Counted from the stretch's first letter, positions 1 to 11,384 are shown. The stretch is DNA of 64,000 nt from Rhodococcus sp. 4CII (GCF_014256275.1 NZ_JACCFE010000006.1:27385-91384), one strand, 5' to 3'. A program made the numbers and translations. The notes: a model not told the origin generated them from the sequence alone.

Positions 1-3000
1 AGGGAGCTCCACGAAGAACGTGGCATCAACGCCGGCTACCTCACCTCGGGCATGGCGACCTGGCACGAGCCGGAAACGCAGCGCGGAGCTGCAAAACCAG
101 CGGCGCCTGTGATTCTGCGGCAGATCGTGATCAAGCCTCGGTCTGCAACCGAGGACGACTTCGATCTGACGCTCAATGACGAAGGTCGAGATCAACCCGG
201 TGTTGTTGCATCGACTGTCCGACGAGTTCGGTATCGACATCGACGGTCAGGATCTGGTCGAGTTGATCCAACCGTCGGCACCTCTTGACACGCAACCGGT
301 ATTCGAGCGGCTGTGCAAGCAGGCCGGCCAGGTGGCGGGCTTCGCGATCGAGAACCAGATGGTCATCGGGACGTTCACCTACGCCAAGCTTCCGATGGTG
401 AACGACCTGCAAAAAGGTGTGGACCTGCTCGAGGCGCACGACGTTGTTGCCGCGCTGGCTGGCGACCGGGTCGCACAGCAAGCAATCCGTGGTGACGGCG
501 GGGCATCGATGGACGAGTCGCTGCCCGATCACACGCCGCCGCAGGATGAGTTCCTTGTCGCCGATGCCGACTCGTCCCAGAACTACGCCGTCAACGCGGT
601 CGTCGCCGGGAAGAACCTTGTCATCAAGGGACCGCCGGGCACCGGCAAGAGCCAGACCATTACTAACCTGGTGGCGACGCTCATCGCACGTGGATACCGG
701 GTGCTATTCGTTGCTGAGAAGCGTGCGGCGATCGACGCCGTACTGTCGCGGCTGCAGCGGGTTGACCTCGGCGGTCTGGTGATGGACCTGCACGATGGAT
801 CTCCGAACCGCCGCAAGGTCGCCCAGGATCTGGCTGCAACGCTCGACCGTGCAAGCCAGACGCCGCCGACCAACCTCGCTGACCAGCACCGCGATCTGGC
901 AACGAACCGCGAGCGGGTGCTCGCACACACCCGCTGCCTGCATCAACGCCGGGCGCCGTGGGATATCAGCGTTTTCGACCTACAGGCGAGGTTGCTCGGT
1001 CTGCCGCGCTAGAACATCGACTTCAGGTTCCGCGGCGCGGATTTGCAGCGAGCAACTGAGACGTTCATCGGCACCGCTAGGGATGAGGTCGTCGAGTACG
1101 CCGAGCTCGGCGGACTGACGCGGTCGGAAGGTCCGTGGAACGGCGCGCCGATCACCACGCCCGAGCAGGTGCGCGTGGCCCTCGACTGTGTCACCCAGCT
1201 CAGCGGCCACACCCTCCCTCGTGCCGCGAACACGCTGACCGCGATAGTCGGTGAGACCGGTCTTGCGGAACCCCAGACTGTGAGCAACTGGCCCGATCTC
1301 TTACGGCTGCTCGACGGTGTGGCCGACATTCTCAAGTCCTTCACCCCCGAGGTGTTCGAACAGGATCTTTCCCCGCTCATCGCCGCCACCGCAAGCCGCG
1401 GGTGGCGCAAGCAACACGCGGTCACTCTCGGCTGGGGTGAGCGCCGTCGGCTCCGCAAGCAGGCACGCATCTACTGGCACGCGGGAACTCCCACGACCGC
1501 CGATCTGCACACGAAGCTGGTGGCCGTCCAAATGGTCGTTGTGCAGTGGCGTGAGGCCTGCAGAGACGGGCGCGGTCCGCGATTGCCTGCCGATCTTCCC
1601 GCAGTACATGGCGCGTTCGAGCAGCTCACAAACAATCTGGCGGCGTTGACGTCCCACCTCAACCAGCCCGTCGACCTCGAGACGCTGAGCATGGTGCAGC
1701 TGTCACGTCTGGTCGACGACCTCATCGCGGATCAGGCCACACTGCACCGGCTGCCACGCCGCCACCACCTCGAAACCCGGCTGCACGGCGCGGGCCTGGG
1801 CTCATTCCTCGACGAGTGCCGCCGCCTCCGCATCAATGCCGATCACGTCGCTGAGTTACTCGACAGAGCTTGGTTGCAGTCGATACTCGATGAAATTTCC
1901 TTCACAGATCCCACCTATGGCGCCTTCCAGGGCTCGACCATGACTCGCACGGTGACGGCGTTCCAGCAGGCGGATACCCGGCATATCCGCACGACCTCCG
2001 CTCGGGTGCAACGCGCCTGCTCCGAGACACTGTTCCGGGTGCTCGATGCGTATCCTGACCAAACGACACTGCTGCGGGCCGAGGCGGGAAAGAAGACTCG
2101 GCACCGGTCGATGCGTGAGCTACTTGCCGGAGCCCCCGATGTGCTCATGGCCCTCAAACCCTGCTGGGCGATGTCACCGCTCGTCGTCAGCCAAGTGCTG
2201 CCCCTGCAGCAACTCTTCGACGTGGTGATCTTCGATGAGGCAAGCCAGATCCCGCCCGCCGACGCAATTCCCGCCATCGTTCGGGGCAAACGAATCGCGG
2301 TCGCCGGCGACGAGCGACAGCTTCCCCCCACCAACTTCTTCGGGGCTGCGTCCACCGACGACGATCAGCCGGAAACTGATTCCGACACCGTCGCCCTCAC
2401 GTCCGGTTACGAGTCGGTCCTCGACGCGTTGACCGCGATCGTGCCGTTCCGAGGCCTTGCCTGGCACTACCGCAGCCAGGACGAACGTCTCATCGCCTTC
2501 AGCAACGCCCACATCTATGACAGGTCGTTGACGACGTTCCCCGGCTCACACACCGAGGGTGTTCTGCAACACGTCCAGGTGCCCTTCATCGCGGATCCTG
2601 TCGCTACGGAGGAGTCCACCGCCGCCGAGGTTGACACGGTCGTCGCGCTGGTTCTCCAGCACGCGCAGGACCGGCCCGACGAATCGTTGGGTGTAATCAC
2701 GATGGGCCTCAAGCACGCCGACCGCATCGAAGCGGCCCTGCGTGCCAAGCTCGGTGGAAGACCCGAGCTGAACGAGTTCTTCCTCGAAAGCCGGGATGAA
2801 CGATTCTTTGTCAAGAACCTCGAGCGGGTGCAGGGCGATGAACGAGACGCCATCATCCTGTCCATTGGCTACGGCAAGAGCGCCGACGGACGCATGGTCT
2901 ACCGCTTTGGGCCGCTCAACAACGACGGCGGCGAGCGACGACTCAATGTCGCCGTCAGCCGTGCCAAACGGCGGATGACGCTGGTCAGTTCGTTCGGTTC

Positions 3001-3745
3001 GACGGACCTGGACCCGAACCGGCTGCATGCCCGTGGAGCCCAGCTTCTCCGCGAGTACCTCGCCTTCATGGAATCCGGCGGCAAAGATCTCGGCTCCTCG
3101 ACCCCGGTTCCCCCCGCTCTAAACCCCTTCGAGATCGACGTCCGTGACCGCCTCACCCGCGCCGGCATCCCGTTGACGGCCCAGTATGGGGTGGGCGGCT
3201 ACCGCATCGACTTCGCCGCCCAACACCCCGAGCAGCGCGGGCGGATGGTGCTGGCCATCGAGGCCGACGGCGCCAGCTACCACTCATCGCACACCGCGCG
3301 CGACCGTGACCGTCTGCGGCAAGAACACCTAGAACGGCTGGGTTGGCGCTTCCACCGAATCTGGTCCACGGACTGGTTCCGTGATCCCGACACCGAAGTC
3401 GCCAAAGCCCTGACCGCTTACCAGATAGCAGTCAAGGACAGCGACTCCCATCAGCGCCCGCGCCACACCCCGGAACCGGCACCCCCCGAGTCCGAGCCGA
3501 TGCCCGATCCTTTCCTTAGCGCCAGTAGAACCGGAATCAAACCCGCCATCTACCCAGGCGTCCCGATCACCGAGTACACCCAAAGCGACCTGGTCGCACT
3601 CATTAAATGGATCAAGAGCGACGGACTGCTACGCACCGAGGACGCACTGGTACGCACTGCCATGGAGGAACTGGGATACCGGAGGAAAGGCGGACGCATT
3701 ACCGTCGCACTCGAGAACGCAATCCGGTCCGCCCGCGACGGATAG
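1..3745 (+). pseudogene. COG1112-type SF1 helicase with C-terminal nuclease, disrupted
   Basis: Superfamily 1 helicase of the DUF4011/AAA_11/AAA_12 type, 5' end outside the window. Walker A (GPPGTGKSQ) lies at about 629-655, Walker B-like DEASQ near 2235 and the SF1 arginine motif (LNVAVSRAKRR) near 2945. A Vsr/MTES_1575-like nuclease domain follows (EADG, YHS and a conserved W-RFHRIWSTDW block, about 3240-3390), then a DUF3320-like C-terminus. The frame is broken twice. An apparent extra G near 184-188 shifts frame 1 to frame 2, and an in-frame TAG at 1010-1012 follows LLGLPR; the family-like sequence continues right after it. A 900-residue ORF from TTG 1043 remains open but lacks the Walker A region. 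This architecture is common in defence islands (Mokosh also uses a COG1112 helicase); function here is inferred and probably lost. Confidence 0.8.
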
Positions 3746-3987
3746 ATCGTTTCGAGTGGACGCTCACGTCACGTCGTCGAGGTGGACACAGGCGCTGACC
3801 TTGGGGGGCGCCACCGGTGTGGCGGTATGCGACAGTGACCCGCTGAAACTGCATTACAGCTGGTGCTTGGCAGCAGTGGGTGCGGAACCGGTCACGCGAT
3901 TCGAGCACGAATTCACCGCTGTCCGGCAGATGTTCGCCCAGCGTCGTCTCGGATTCGCTGATGTAGTGATGCTGTCGATCAGGGACT

Positions 3988-6900
3988 TCAGTCGCCGCCG
4001 TTCAGGGAGTCGACGACTTTCATGGTCTCGACGCTTACGGCGGCTACTCGTTGGATCAATTCCACTATGTAGCGCGGGTTGTCGTGTTCGTCGCACCAGT
4101 CGTTGGGGTCGTTGACGATCCCGGACGCCTTGTCGGTCTTGACCTGGTAACGGTCGATGATCCACGCCAACGCCGACCGTGAGCCGAGCATGTACCGCTC
4201 GGCATCCTCAGGAATGCCCGCGATAGTGACCGTCGGGTTGTAGACGATGGTGGTGCGGTCGTCGACGTTCTTCCCCGTCTCGGGGTCCTTCTTCTTGCTC
4301 CACTTCATCTTCGACACCCGCCACGTCTCACGATCTTGCGCTGAGGCGCCCTTCTTCAGCTGTACATCGAGGTCGTACGGCTCCACGGTCTCGTAGTTCA
4401 CGTGCAGGTCTGCCAGCTTCCCGCCGGCAGCGACCAGCTGCTCGAACCGGTCCCGAGACTCGGGCGTCGGGATGTGCGGGAGCATCTTCTTCAGATCCGC
4501 GGCGTAGGTTTCGCGGTAGGCGGGGTCGTGGAGCAGTCCGTAGACGTAGTAGAAGATGTCATCCTTCGTGACCTGGTCGCCGACCGCGCCGCGGTAGAGA
4601 GCGAGGATCCCGTCGGTGATGTTGTCGATGCGTCGGTATCCGTACTCGTCAGTCTCCGACGCAGGATTGTCCGTCCGGAAGTCTAGTTCACCGTCAGGGG
4701 ATCCCGCCTTCTCGTACGTCCACCGAGGAAAGAACTGCGCAGGGTAAGTGAACATGTTCATATCGGGGACTGCAGCTGTCACGATGGCTGCGAAGTCGGC
4801 AGCCTGCCGCGGGCCAATTGCAGCGATCCCGAAGTTCCGATGATGCGGCGTCGGGAACAACTTCGGTATCTGAAACCGTTCCTCGTTCAGCTGCGCATCA
4901 AAGTAGGTGTGTTGGCCGTTCATTGGTCGATACTGCGACCGTGTGAGACTGGCAGCGTCGAAGGACAACGCGACGCCCTTTGCCAGCGATGTACGTAGCT
5001 TGCGAGACCACTTGATCTTCGTTGGATTTGCTGCATCGGGACGAATTGCGAGGAAAGCACCTACGGTCGATTCGGTTGGCCGGGTAATTCCCCGGCCGGC
5101 ACAGTACTCGGCGAATGGGGCAATCTCGGCGTTGTAGCTCGCAATTAGGTGGCGAACGTTGGCTTCGACTACCCGGCGCGAGTATCCCACCACCCACGCA
5201 TCTCGATTTGTCCCCACACCGAGCGAGTAGCGCGAGAACACTGCAACGTCGTCCTGCACGGACCGGCTTCCGATGGCCGGCCAAATCTCGAACTCGTCGC
5301 TCCGATGGTTGATCCAATCACCGTGTGCATTCGGGGTCGCAGCCTGCCAGTCGACGGTCCCTAGATCACCCCCGGCGACGATGGCGAGTTTCTCCTCACG
5401 AGTGAGGTAGTCGCCGATGTCGCGGTAGAAGATCTCACAGTCTCCGGTGTGGTCGGGGTTCTTGACGCCGATGAGGATGGCGACGGTGTTGCGGCTGCCG
5501 GCGCCAAAGACCTTGCCGCCTTCCTTGCGGGAGAGTTCGCCAGCGGTGCGTTGGTTGCCGCGCAGGTTGTAGACGTAGATGCGGGAGTATTCGTCGGCCA
5601 GCGAGAGGCGGATGCCGTCGGAGGTGTTGCTATCGATCCACCCGCCGTTGGAGACGAACGCAACGACGCCGGAATCGCCGATCCTGTCGGTGGCCCATCG
5701 AAACGCCCGCAGGTAAGAGTCGTACAGGGTTCGCTGACTCGTCGCCGTAGAGAGCTTTGCGTAGGTGGCGGCGATCCTGCCATCCAGAGTCGGGTAGGAG
5801 ATGTTCGCGTTGAGGTCGTTCGCGGAGGTCTGCCCGACCGAGTAGGGCGGGTTGCCGATGACCACGTTGATGGGGATGGTGTTCTGGCGGACGATACGGT
5901 CGTTGTTCTGCGGGAACATCACCGCATCGAGGCTGTCGCCGTTCTCGGTGATCTGGAAGGTGTCGGCGAGCACGATCCCCTCGAACGGCGTGTACTCCGC
6001 CGCATCTTCACTGCCGATGAGGGCGTGGTAGGTGGACTCGATGTTCACCGCCGCGATGTAGTAAGCCAGGAGCATGATCTCGTTGGCGTGCAACTCATCG
6101 GCGTACTTGCGCTTCAGATCGGTCGGGTCGATGAGTCCGGATTGCAGCAGGCGGGTCATGAACGTACCGGTGCCGGTGAACGGATCCAGGATGTGCACGC
6201 CTTCGTCGGTCAGACCGCGACCGAACGCATCCCGGGAAGCCTGGTCGGCGGCGCGGAGGATGAAATCGACAACCTCGACGGGAGTGTAGACGATGCCCAA
6301 CGCTTCGGACTGCTTGCGGAAGCCGATCCGGAAGAACTTCTCGTACAGGTCGGCGATCACCTGCTGCTTGCCGTCCGCGGTGGTGACCTCCGCGGCCCGC
6401 ACCCGCACCGAATCGTAAAAGCCGTCGAGCTTGGCGGTTTCGGCTTCGAGGCCGGAGTCCCCGAGCGTGTCGAGCATGGTCTGCATTACGCGGGAGACCG
6501 GGTTGTGGGAGGCGAAGTCGTGGCCAGCGAACAGGGCGTCGAACACCGGCTTGGTGATCAGATGCTGCGACAACATGCTGATCGCATCCGCTTCGGTGAT
6601 CGAGTCGTTGAGGTTGTCCTGCAGGCCTTGGAGGAACCGTTCGAACGCCGCGGCGACCTCGGCGTCTGCGCCGTCGAGGAGGGCGCGGATGCGGGTGATC
6701 TGGGCGGCGGCGATGTCGGCGACATCTGTTGCCCAGTCCTCCCAGTAGGCGCGGGTGCCGACCTTGTCGACGATCTTCGCGACGATCGCTTCCTGCCACT
6801 CCGAGAGCGAGAACAGCGCCATCTGCTGGGCCATCTGCCCACCAGCAGGACCGGAATCTGGCGCGGCGTCGGTGGCGGTGCCATTCGAGCCGGTAGTGCC

Positions 6901-8961
6901 GGTACCGCTGTTGTCGACGGATTCGTCGCTGTCCCGGGTGGGGCCGATGTGGCCGCCCATCAGCCGGTCGTTGCCCTTGCCCGTCTTGGTGTCGGACTTC
7001 GCATTCAGTGCGATGGAGTTGACCATCGCGTTGAACCGGTCGTCGTGTGCACGCAGGGCGTTGAGGACCTGCCACACGACTTTGAATCTGCGGTTGTCCG
7101 ACAGTGCCTGCGACGGGGACACGCCGGCGGGTACGGCCACGGGGAGGATGATGTAGCCGTAGTCCTTGTTGTCGGCCTTGCGCATCACCCGTCCGACGGA
7201 CTGGACGACGTCGACCACGGAGTTGCGGGGATTGAGGAACATCACCGCATCGAGAGCGGGCACGTCCACGCCTTCGGAGAGGCAACGTGCGTTGGTGAGG
7301 ATCCGGCATTCACCTTCAGGCACCGGGGCTTTGAGCCACGCCAACTCGGCGTTGCGCTGCAGGGCGTTGAAGGTGCCGTCTACATGCCGCACCGCGCAGC
7401 TCAGGTCGAGGTTGGTGCCATCCACGCTCTGCCCGTCGTTCTCGGTGTCCCCGAGCAGCTCCCGGTAGGCATCGACGACGGCGGGGAACACCTCGGCGAC
7501 CTGCTTGGAGGCGGCGATGTCCTTGGCGAACGCCACCCCCCGGCGCATCGGGGCTTCGCCGGGGGCGAAGCCGGTGCCGTCGGGGGTGCGGCCGGCCCGT
7601 TTGGCGAGCCCGTTCCAGCAGCCAACGATCTTGGAGGCGTCGTCGAGGCGCAGCTCGCTGAAATCGCCGGCGAGCTGGGCCTGCATCGGCGAGGCGATCA
7701 GCTCCTCGTCGACAGTCAGCACGATCACCTTGTAGTCGGTGAGCAGCCCGCGCCCGACCGCGTCACCGAACGAGAGGCGGTGGAACTCGGGACCATAGAT
7801 GGTCTCGTCGTCCATCGAGGTCAGTTCGGCGGAGTGCTCCTCGGCCTGATCCTTGACCTTGTCGTCGAACAGCCGCGGCGTTGCGGTCATGTAGAGCCGG
7901 CGGTCCGACTGCAGGTAGTCGGCGTCGTGGACGCGGACGAAGTTCGACTCGTCCTCCCCGAACAGGGTCACGCCGGTGGTGCGGTGCGCCTCGTCACAGA
8001 TCACCAGGTCGAACCGGTCCACCCCGTTCTTCTGCGCGGCGGCAACCACGGGGAGGGACTGGTAGGTGGTGAACACGACCGTCAGGCCCTTGGCCCGTTT
8101 GCGGTGCCCCATCTCAGCGGCGAGCTTGACCGGGTCGGTGGTGACCGGGATCGCGACATCATGGATGCCCATGTCCTCGGCCGAGCGGGAGACCTTGGTG
8201 TCCGAGCACACCGCGAACGCCCGCAGATCCAGCTGGGTCTGCGCGGTCCACTCCCGTAGCGTCTGCGACAACAGGGAGATCGACGGGACCGCGAACAGGA
8301 TCCGGGCACTCCCGCCGTTCTCCGTGGCGGTGCGTTCGGCGATCTTCAGGGCGGTGAAGGTCTTCCCGGTGCCGCAGGCCATGATCAGTTTGCCGCGGTC
8401 GTTGCCGGCCTCGAACCCGGCGAACACCGCGTCGATGGCGTCCTGCTGGTGCAGGCGCGGATCGTGCCGCTTCGCCTCCGCCAGGTCGACATGGAGCTCA
8501 CCTTGGGGCCAGGCGATGTTCCAGTCGATCGGGGATTCGGCGATTTCGGCCAGCCCGATCCGTTGAACCGGCGTGGTCTGGTCCTCGAGCGCGTCCTCGG
8601 CGTTGCGGCCCCACCGGTCGGTGGTGGAGATGATCACGCGGTTGGTGAACGGCTTCTTCCCCGAGGCGGTGAAGAACGAGTCGATGTCCGCCTTGGCGAG
8701 GGTGTGGGTGGGTTCGTAGAACTTGCACTGGATGGCCGTGTATTCACCGGTGTCACGTTCGCGGGCCACAAGATCGATGCCGGTGTCGGGCTTGCCGCCG
8801 CGACCGGGCCAGTCGATCCACCGCCACACCTGGTCGTACTGCTGCGAGAGCATCGGGTCGAGCTCGAAGTAGCGGACCATCAATTGCTCGAACTTGGTGC
8901 CCCGCTCCGAGTTGGATGGCGCAGCGCGGAACGCTTCGATCACCTCGTGAACCGACGCCAC
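3988..8961 (-). CDS. Type ISP-like restriction-modification enzyme (nuclease-helicase-methyltransferase)
   Basis: Single polypeptide of about 1657 residues combining cleavage, translocation and adenine methylation, like the LlaGI/LlaBIII type ISP enzymes (about 1570 aa). An Mrr-like PD-(D/E)XK nuclease is at the N-terminus (D63 in GIDLVAR, QCK at 78-80). The SF2 helicase follows, with ACGTGKT near residue 197, DEAH near 322 and the SVGRVMRKA motif near 590. The N6-adenine methyltransferase has DPFTGTGTF near 924 and NPPY near 1035. The C-terminal ~400 residues would be target recognition. GTG 8961 is preferred because AAGGAG lies 6 nt upstream; the 31 codons before it look non-coding. No separate S, M or R subunit lies nearby, as expected for ISP. 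The gene is intact and its recognition site cannot be read from sequence. Confidence 0.9.
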   Translation of the reverse strand: MASVHEVIEAFRAAPSNSERGTKFEQLMVRYFELDPMLSQQYDQVWRWIDWPGRGGKPDTGIDLVARERDTGEYTAIQCKFYEPTHTLAKADIDSFFTASGKKPFTNRVIISTTDRWGRNAEDALEDQTTPVQRIGLAEIAESPIDWNIAWPQGELHVDLAEAKRHDPRLHQQDAIDAVFAGFEAGNDRGKLIMACGTGKTFTALKIAERTATENGGSARILFAVPSISLLSQTLREWTAQTQLDLRAFAVCSDTKVSRSAEDMGIHDVAIPVTTDPVKLAAEMGHRKRAKGLTVVFTTYQSLPVVAAAQKNGVDRFDLVICDEAHRTTGVTLFGEDESNFVRVHDADYLQSDRRLYMTATPRLFDDKVKDQAEEHSAELTSMDDETIYGPEFHRLSFGDAVGRGLLTDYKVIVLTVDEELIASPMQAQLAGDFSELRLDDASKIVGCWNGLAKRAGRTPDGTGFAPGEAPMRRGVAFAKDIAASKQVAEVFPAVVDAYRELLGDTENDGQSVDGTNLDLSCAVRHVDGTFNALQRNAELAWLKAPVPEGECRILTNARCLSEGVDVPALDAVMFLNPRNSVVDVVQSVGRVMRKADNKDYGYIILPVAVPAGVSPSQALSDNRRFKVVWQVLNALRAHDDRFNAMVNSIALNAKSDTKTGKGNDRLMGGHIGPTRDSDESVDNSGTGTTGSNGTATDAAPDSGPAGGQMAQQMALFSLSEWQEAIVAKIVDKVGTRAYWEDWATDVADIAAAQITRIRALLDGADAEVAAAFERFLQGLQDNLNDSITEADAISMLSQHLITKPVFDALFAGHDFASHNPVSRVMQTMLDTLGDSGLEAETAKLDGFYDSVRVRAAEVTTADGKQQVIADLYEKFFRIGFRKQSEALGIVYTPVEVVDFILRAADQASRDAFGRGLTDEGVHILDPFTGTGTFMTRLLQSGLIDPTDLKRKYADELHANEIMLLAYYIAAVNIESTYHALIGSEDAAEYTPFEGIVLADTFQITENGDSLDAVMFPQNNDRIVRQNTIPINVVIGNPPYSVGQTSANDLNANISYPTLDGRIAATYAKLSTATSQRTLYDSYLRAFRWATDRIGDSGVVAFVSNGGWIDSNTSDGIRLSLADEYSRIYVYNLRGNQRTAGELSRKEGGKVFGAGSRNTVAILIGVKNPDHTGDCEIFYRDIGDYLTREEKLAIVAGGDLGTVDWQAATPNAHGDWINHRSDEFEIWPAIGSRSVQDDVAVFSRYSLGVGTNRDAWVVGYSRRVVEANVRHLIASYNAEIAPFAEYCAGRGITRPTESTVGAFLAIRPDAANPTKIKWSRKLRTSLAKGVALSFDAASLTRSQYRPMNGQHTYFDAQLNEERFQIPKLFPTPHHRNFGIAAIGPRQAADFAAIVTAAVPDMNMFTYPAQFFPRWTYEKAGSPDGELDFRTDNPASETDEYGYRRIDNITDGILALYRGAVGDQVTKDDIFYYVYGLLHDPAYRETYAADLKKMLPHIPTPESRDRFEQLVAAGGKLADLHVNYETVEPYDLDVQLKKGASAQDRETWRVSKMKWSKKKDPETGKNVDDRTTIVYNPTVTIAGIPEDAERYMLGSRSALAWIIDRYQVKTDKASGIVNDPNDWCDEHDNPRYIVELIQRVAAVSVETMKVVDSLNGGD

Positions 8962-9224
8962 TGAACACTCCTTTTCGCAGATCGCACGCACGGAACCGTG
9001 GTACTCATCCGATAATCCTGCCTGGTCGGTCGGCAAGGCCGAACGCCGGTCCACAGGAAGGACTTGTGCCAGTCGATCACTTTCGCGGCACGGGAAGATG
9101 CGCAGGCAGGTCTACCTCATTCCTCCGCTCGCCCTCACTGTCATTTGCGTGACTGACAGTGGTGCGGGACTTCTCGTCATCGACCACGGACGACCGCCCG
9201 TGACCGGACCGACGTCAAGGTGAC

Positions 9225-9899
9225 TCAAGGACGCTTGGCGAGGATGGCCGACACTTCACTGTGGGTGTTGAAGTGGTCGATCGCGTCTGGGCAAACGAGA
9301 CGCATAGCACGGACTAACTGGCGACGGCGGTTCTCGGGGGCTTGGAGGATCGGTTCGTGGTGGGCGACTCGATTCCGGAAGTCACGCAGGTCGCCGAGGG
9401 TGTCGTGGATCTTGTTCCGGTCTGTGTGCGCAGGAAATGCCTTGTGGAGGTGGGGAACCCAGAGAGTCTTCTCGTGGAGATCGGAGGTCATGTAGGTCCA
9501 GAAGCCGAACATCAACTCGGCGACGATCTTTCCCGGGTTGGCCGATCCTGCAGCACTTCGCGCCTTGCCGATCATGTCTCGTGGGGTTCGATTCGCGTCT
9601 GTACTCTTCCCAGTTCTCTGATTGACGCGCACGTGCGGGGGGAAGAGGTGTTGCGTTGTCGATCTGTCCGTCCAGTGCTTGTCCCCGGGAAGGGTTGCGG
9701 CAACAAGCAGCCGGTCGTAGGCGTTGCGGAGGGCGACCTCGAAGTGGTTCAGGTCATGGAGAAAGGCGGCGCTGAGTTTGGCGTTCCACTCGTACAATTC
9801 CAACGCACGCGTGCGATCGTTTCCGGATTTTCGCACGTAGAGCGCAAATCTGTCGCTGCTCAGCCACTGCTCCACCCAAGCATCCCCGCTGGTTGCCAA
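9225..9899 (-). CDS. Abi-family (Abi_2-like) protein with HEPN-type motif
   Basis: 224-residue protein resembling Abi_2/AbiD-F abortive infection proteins. The signature RNRVAHHEP near residues 175-183 fits the HEPN RNase motif R-x4-6-H (R175, H180). The N-terminal half has the family-like LHDLNHFEVALRNAYDRLL helix. The TTG start at 9899 is supported by a strong GGAGG 5-6 nt upstream. It lies 263 bp upstream of, and on the same strand as, the type ISP gene, so it may act as a second-line suicide defence. RNase activity is inferred from the motif only. Confidence 0.75.
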   Translation of the reverse strand: MATSGDAWVEQWLSSDRFALYVRKSGNDRTRALELYEWNAKLSAAFLHDLNHFEVALRNAYDRLLVAATLPGDKHWTDRSTTQHLFPPHVRVNQRTGKSTDANRTPRDMIGKARSAAGSANPGKIVAELMFGFWTYMTSDLHEKTLWVPHLHKAFPAHTDRNKIHDTLGDLRDFRNRVAHHEPILQAPENRRRQLVRAMRLVCPDAIDHFNTHSEVSAILAKRP

Positions 9900-9982
9900 G
9901 AGTCCTCCCTCGCCGATACAATCACTGCATCGTAAGCCGTTGATGACCGCTGGTTCGCCAAGTCGCCTCGGCTCAGATTTGG

Positions 9983-10020
9983 AAGCCCCAGTATTCAGCT
10001 TTATCGCTGACCTGGGGCTT
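9983..10020. terminator. Stem-loop upstream of the abi gene
   Basis: Nine-bp perfect arms (AAGCCCCAG at 9983-9991 and CTGGGGCTT at 10012-10020) enclose a 20-nt loop that has its own CAGC/GCTG pairing. It lies between the 3' end of the XRE-ImmA gene (10185, minus) and the start of the abi gene (9899), so it could end the upstream transcript. There is no long T-run. Confidence 0.5.
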
Positions 10021-10184
10021 TCCTGTATCTCGGGTTCCTATAACCGATTTTTCTGAAGGAAACCTCAGGTCAGCGCGTGTCACCATACAAGTCGAGGTAA
10101 CCCTCGCTTACCGGCATTTAGCGCGGCGGCACGAGTCAGTCATAGCGGACACGCAGGTTCGTTGCTCGGTGGGTTGCTCCTGGG

Positions 10185-11384
10185 TCATGTACTGATCAGA
10201 TGGAGTTCTGGGCGGGTGTTGGGCTCACCGAGGAGTAGGCGGAGGCGGGGCAATTTGAAGGACAGTTCCGCGGCAAGGTCCCTGAGACTGAGTCCGTTGG
10301 CTTCGGCGAGCTCGAACGCCCGGGTGAGGAGGACGGGGATTTCCCCGGGGTACCCGTCGACTGGTTCAGGACGGAAGAGGTTGAGTTTGCGGAGTTGGTT
10401 GAGGCGTTGATAGGCGCGGCGGTAGGCGGCGTCGCTGACGGCCCCCACCTCGCGACACCGGTAGATCAACGAGTCAACCGATACACCCCATCCCTTGCCG
10501 AGTTGTTCGAGGGCATTGAGGTCGAGTCGGGGCGGTAGGAGCGGGGTGATCTGCGCGGAGGGAGTAAGTAGCTCCGCGGCGAATCGGTCGGCTTCCTTTT
10601 CCTGCTGTGGATCTCCGGTCGCCAGTTCGCCATGCATCACGAGATGGCCGAGCTCGTGCGCGGCGGTGAAACGGTGCCGGTAGATGTCGTTGGCGCGGTC
10701 AGGGGTGAGCACGACGACCGGGCGATCGAGATGAGAGGTGGAGAAGGCATCGACGGTTGCGGTAGCTGCGCCGGCAAACGGTGAAAGCGTCACGATGAGG
10801 CCGTGTGTCTCCATGGTGCGCACCAGGTGAGCGATCGGTCCGGTCTGCAGCCCCCAGTGCTCCCGTAGTAATCGAGCCGCCGCTTCGGGGGCGCCTGGGT
10901 CGTCAACGAGAACGTCGGCAGACAGGGTTGGCAGATCCACGGGGGGCAGCTGTACCCGCTTCTCGAGTGCGTGTGCCAGTTCCCAGACCTGTTCGGTGTA
11001 CGCGATTGCCTTGTCACGCTGGGTGGCAGGGGTCCGGCGCAGGCTCCGGAAGTGCGCGGACGAACCATCCAGTCGTGCGTAGGGGCGGCCGGCTGCGAAG
11101 AACGATGGAATCACGTCGAGGACTTCGGCGAGGTGGCCGATGTTGTCTGGCCGTGGTGTCGTCGTGCCTGCCTCCCATTGACTTACCGCAACCGGGGACA
11201 CACCGAGTTCCTCGGCGACTGCCTTCTTGGTGAGACCGGCGAGCCGACGAGCTTGAGTCAATCGGGCGGGGTCGAAGCCAGCAGCAATCGCCGCCAACTG
11301 CTGTCGATCGCCGTGTTGACCGGACACGGAGGACGAATCGTCGAGAAGGGAGAGTTGCCCGCGCACGCGGGGTCGAGGATTCAC
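10185..11384 (-). CDS. XRE-family regulator fused to ImmA/IrrE metallopeptidase
   Basis: 399 residues. An XRE helix-turn-helix spans about 41-95 (ARRLAGLTKKAVAEELGVS, SQWEAGTTTPRPD). A long linker leads to an ImmA/IrrE-type zinc peptidase with HELGH at 243-247 and a downstream EADRFAAELLTP motif carrying the third ligand. Members of this family cleave repressors or act as antitoxins. The GTG start at 11384 overlaps the TGA of the upstream gene (GTGA), so the two are translationally coupled. The arrangement resembles toxin-antitoxin or stress switches such as those with a Zn-peptidase antitoxin, but the partner is not a recognised toxin. Confidence 0.85.
   Translation of the reverse strand: MNPRPRVRGQLSLLDDSSSVSGQHGDRQQLAAIAAGFDPARLTQARRLAGLTKKAVAEELGVSPVAVSQWEAGTTTPRPDNIGHLAEVLDVIPSFFAAGRPYARLDGSSAHFRSLRRTPATQRDKAIAYTEQVWELAHALEKRVQLPPVDLPTLSADVLVDDPGAPEAAARLLREHWGLQTGPIAHLVRTMETHGLIVTLSPFAGAATATVDAFSTSHLDRPVVVLTPDRANDIYRHRFTAAHELGHLVMHGELATGDPQQEKEADRFAAELLTPSAQITPLLPPRLDLNALEQLGKGWGVSVDSLIYRCREVGAVSDAAYRRAYQRLNQLRKLNLFRPEPVDGYPGEIPVLLTRAFELAEANGLSLRDLAAELSFKLPRLRLLLGEPNTRPELHLIST

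Noticed and set aside
3756..4115. Plus-strand 119-residue frame after the helicase pseudogene
   Set aside because: Overlaps the 3' end of the ISP gene by 128 bp and has no ribosome site or recognisable domain.
5449..8259. 936-residue plus-strand open frame
   Set aside because: It is antisense to the type ISP gene, Gly/Val/Arg-rich without any motif, and arises from GC bias of the real gene.
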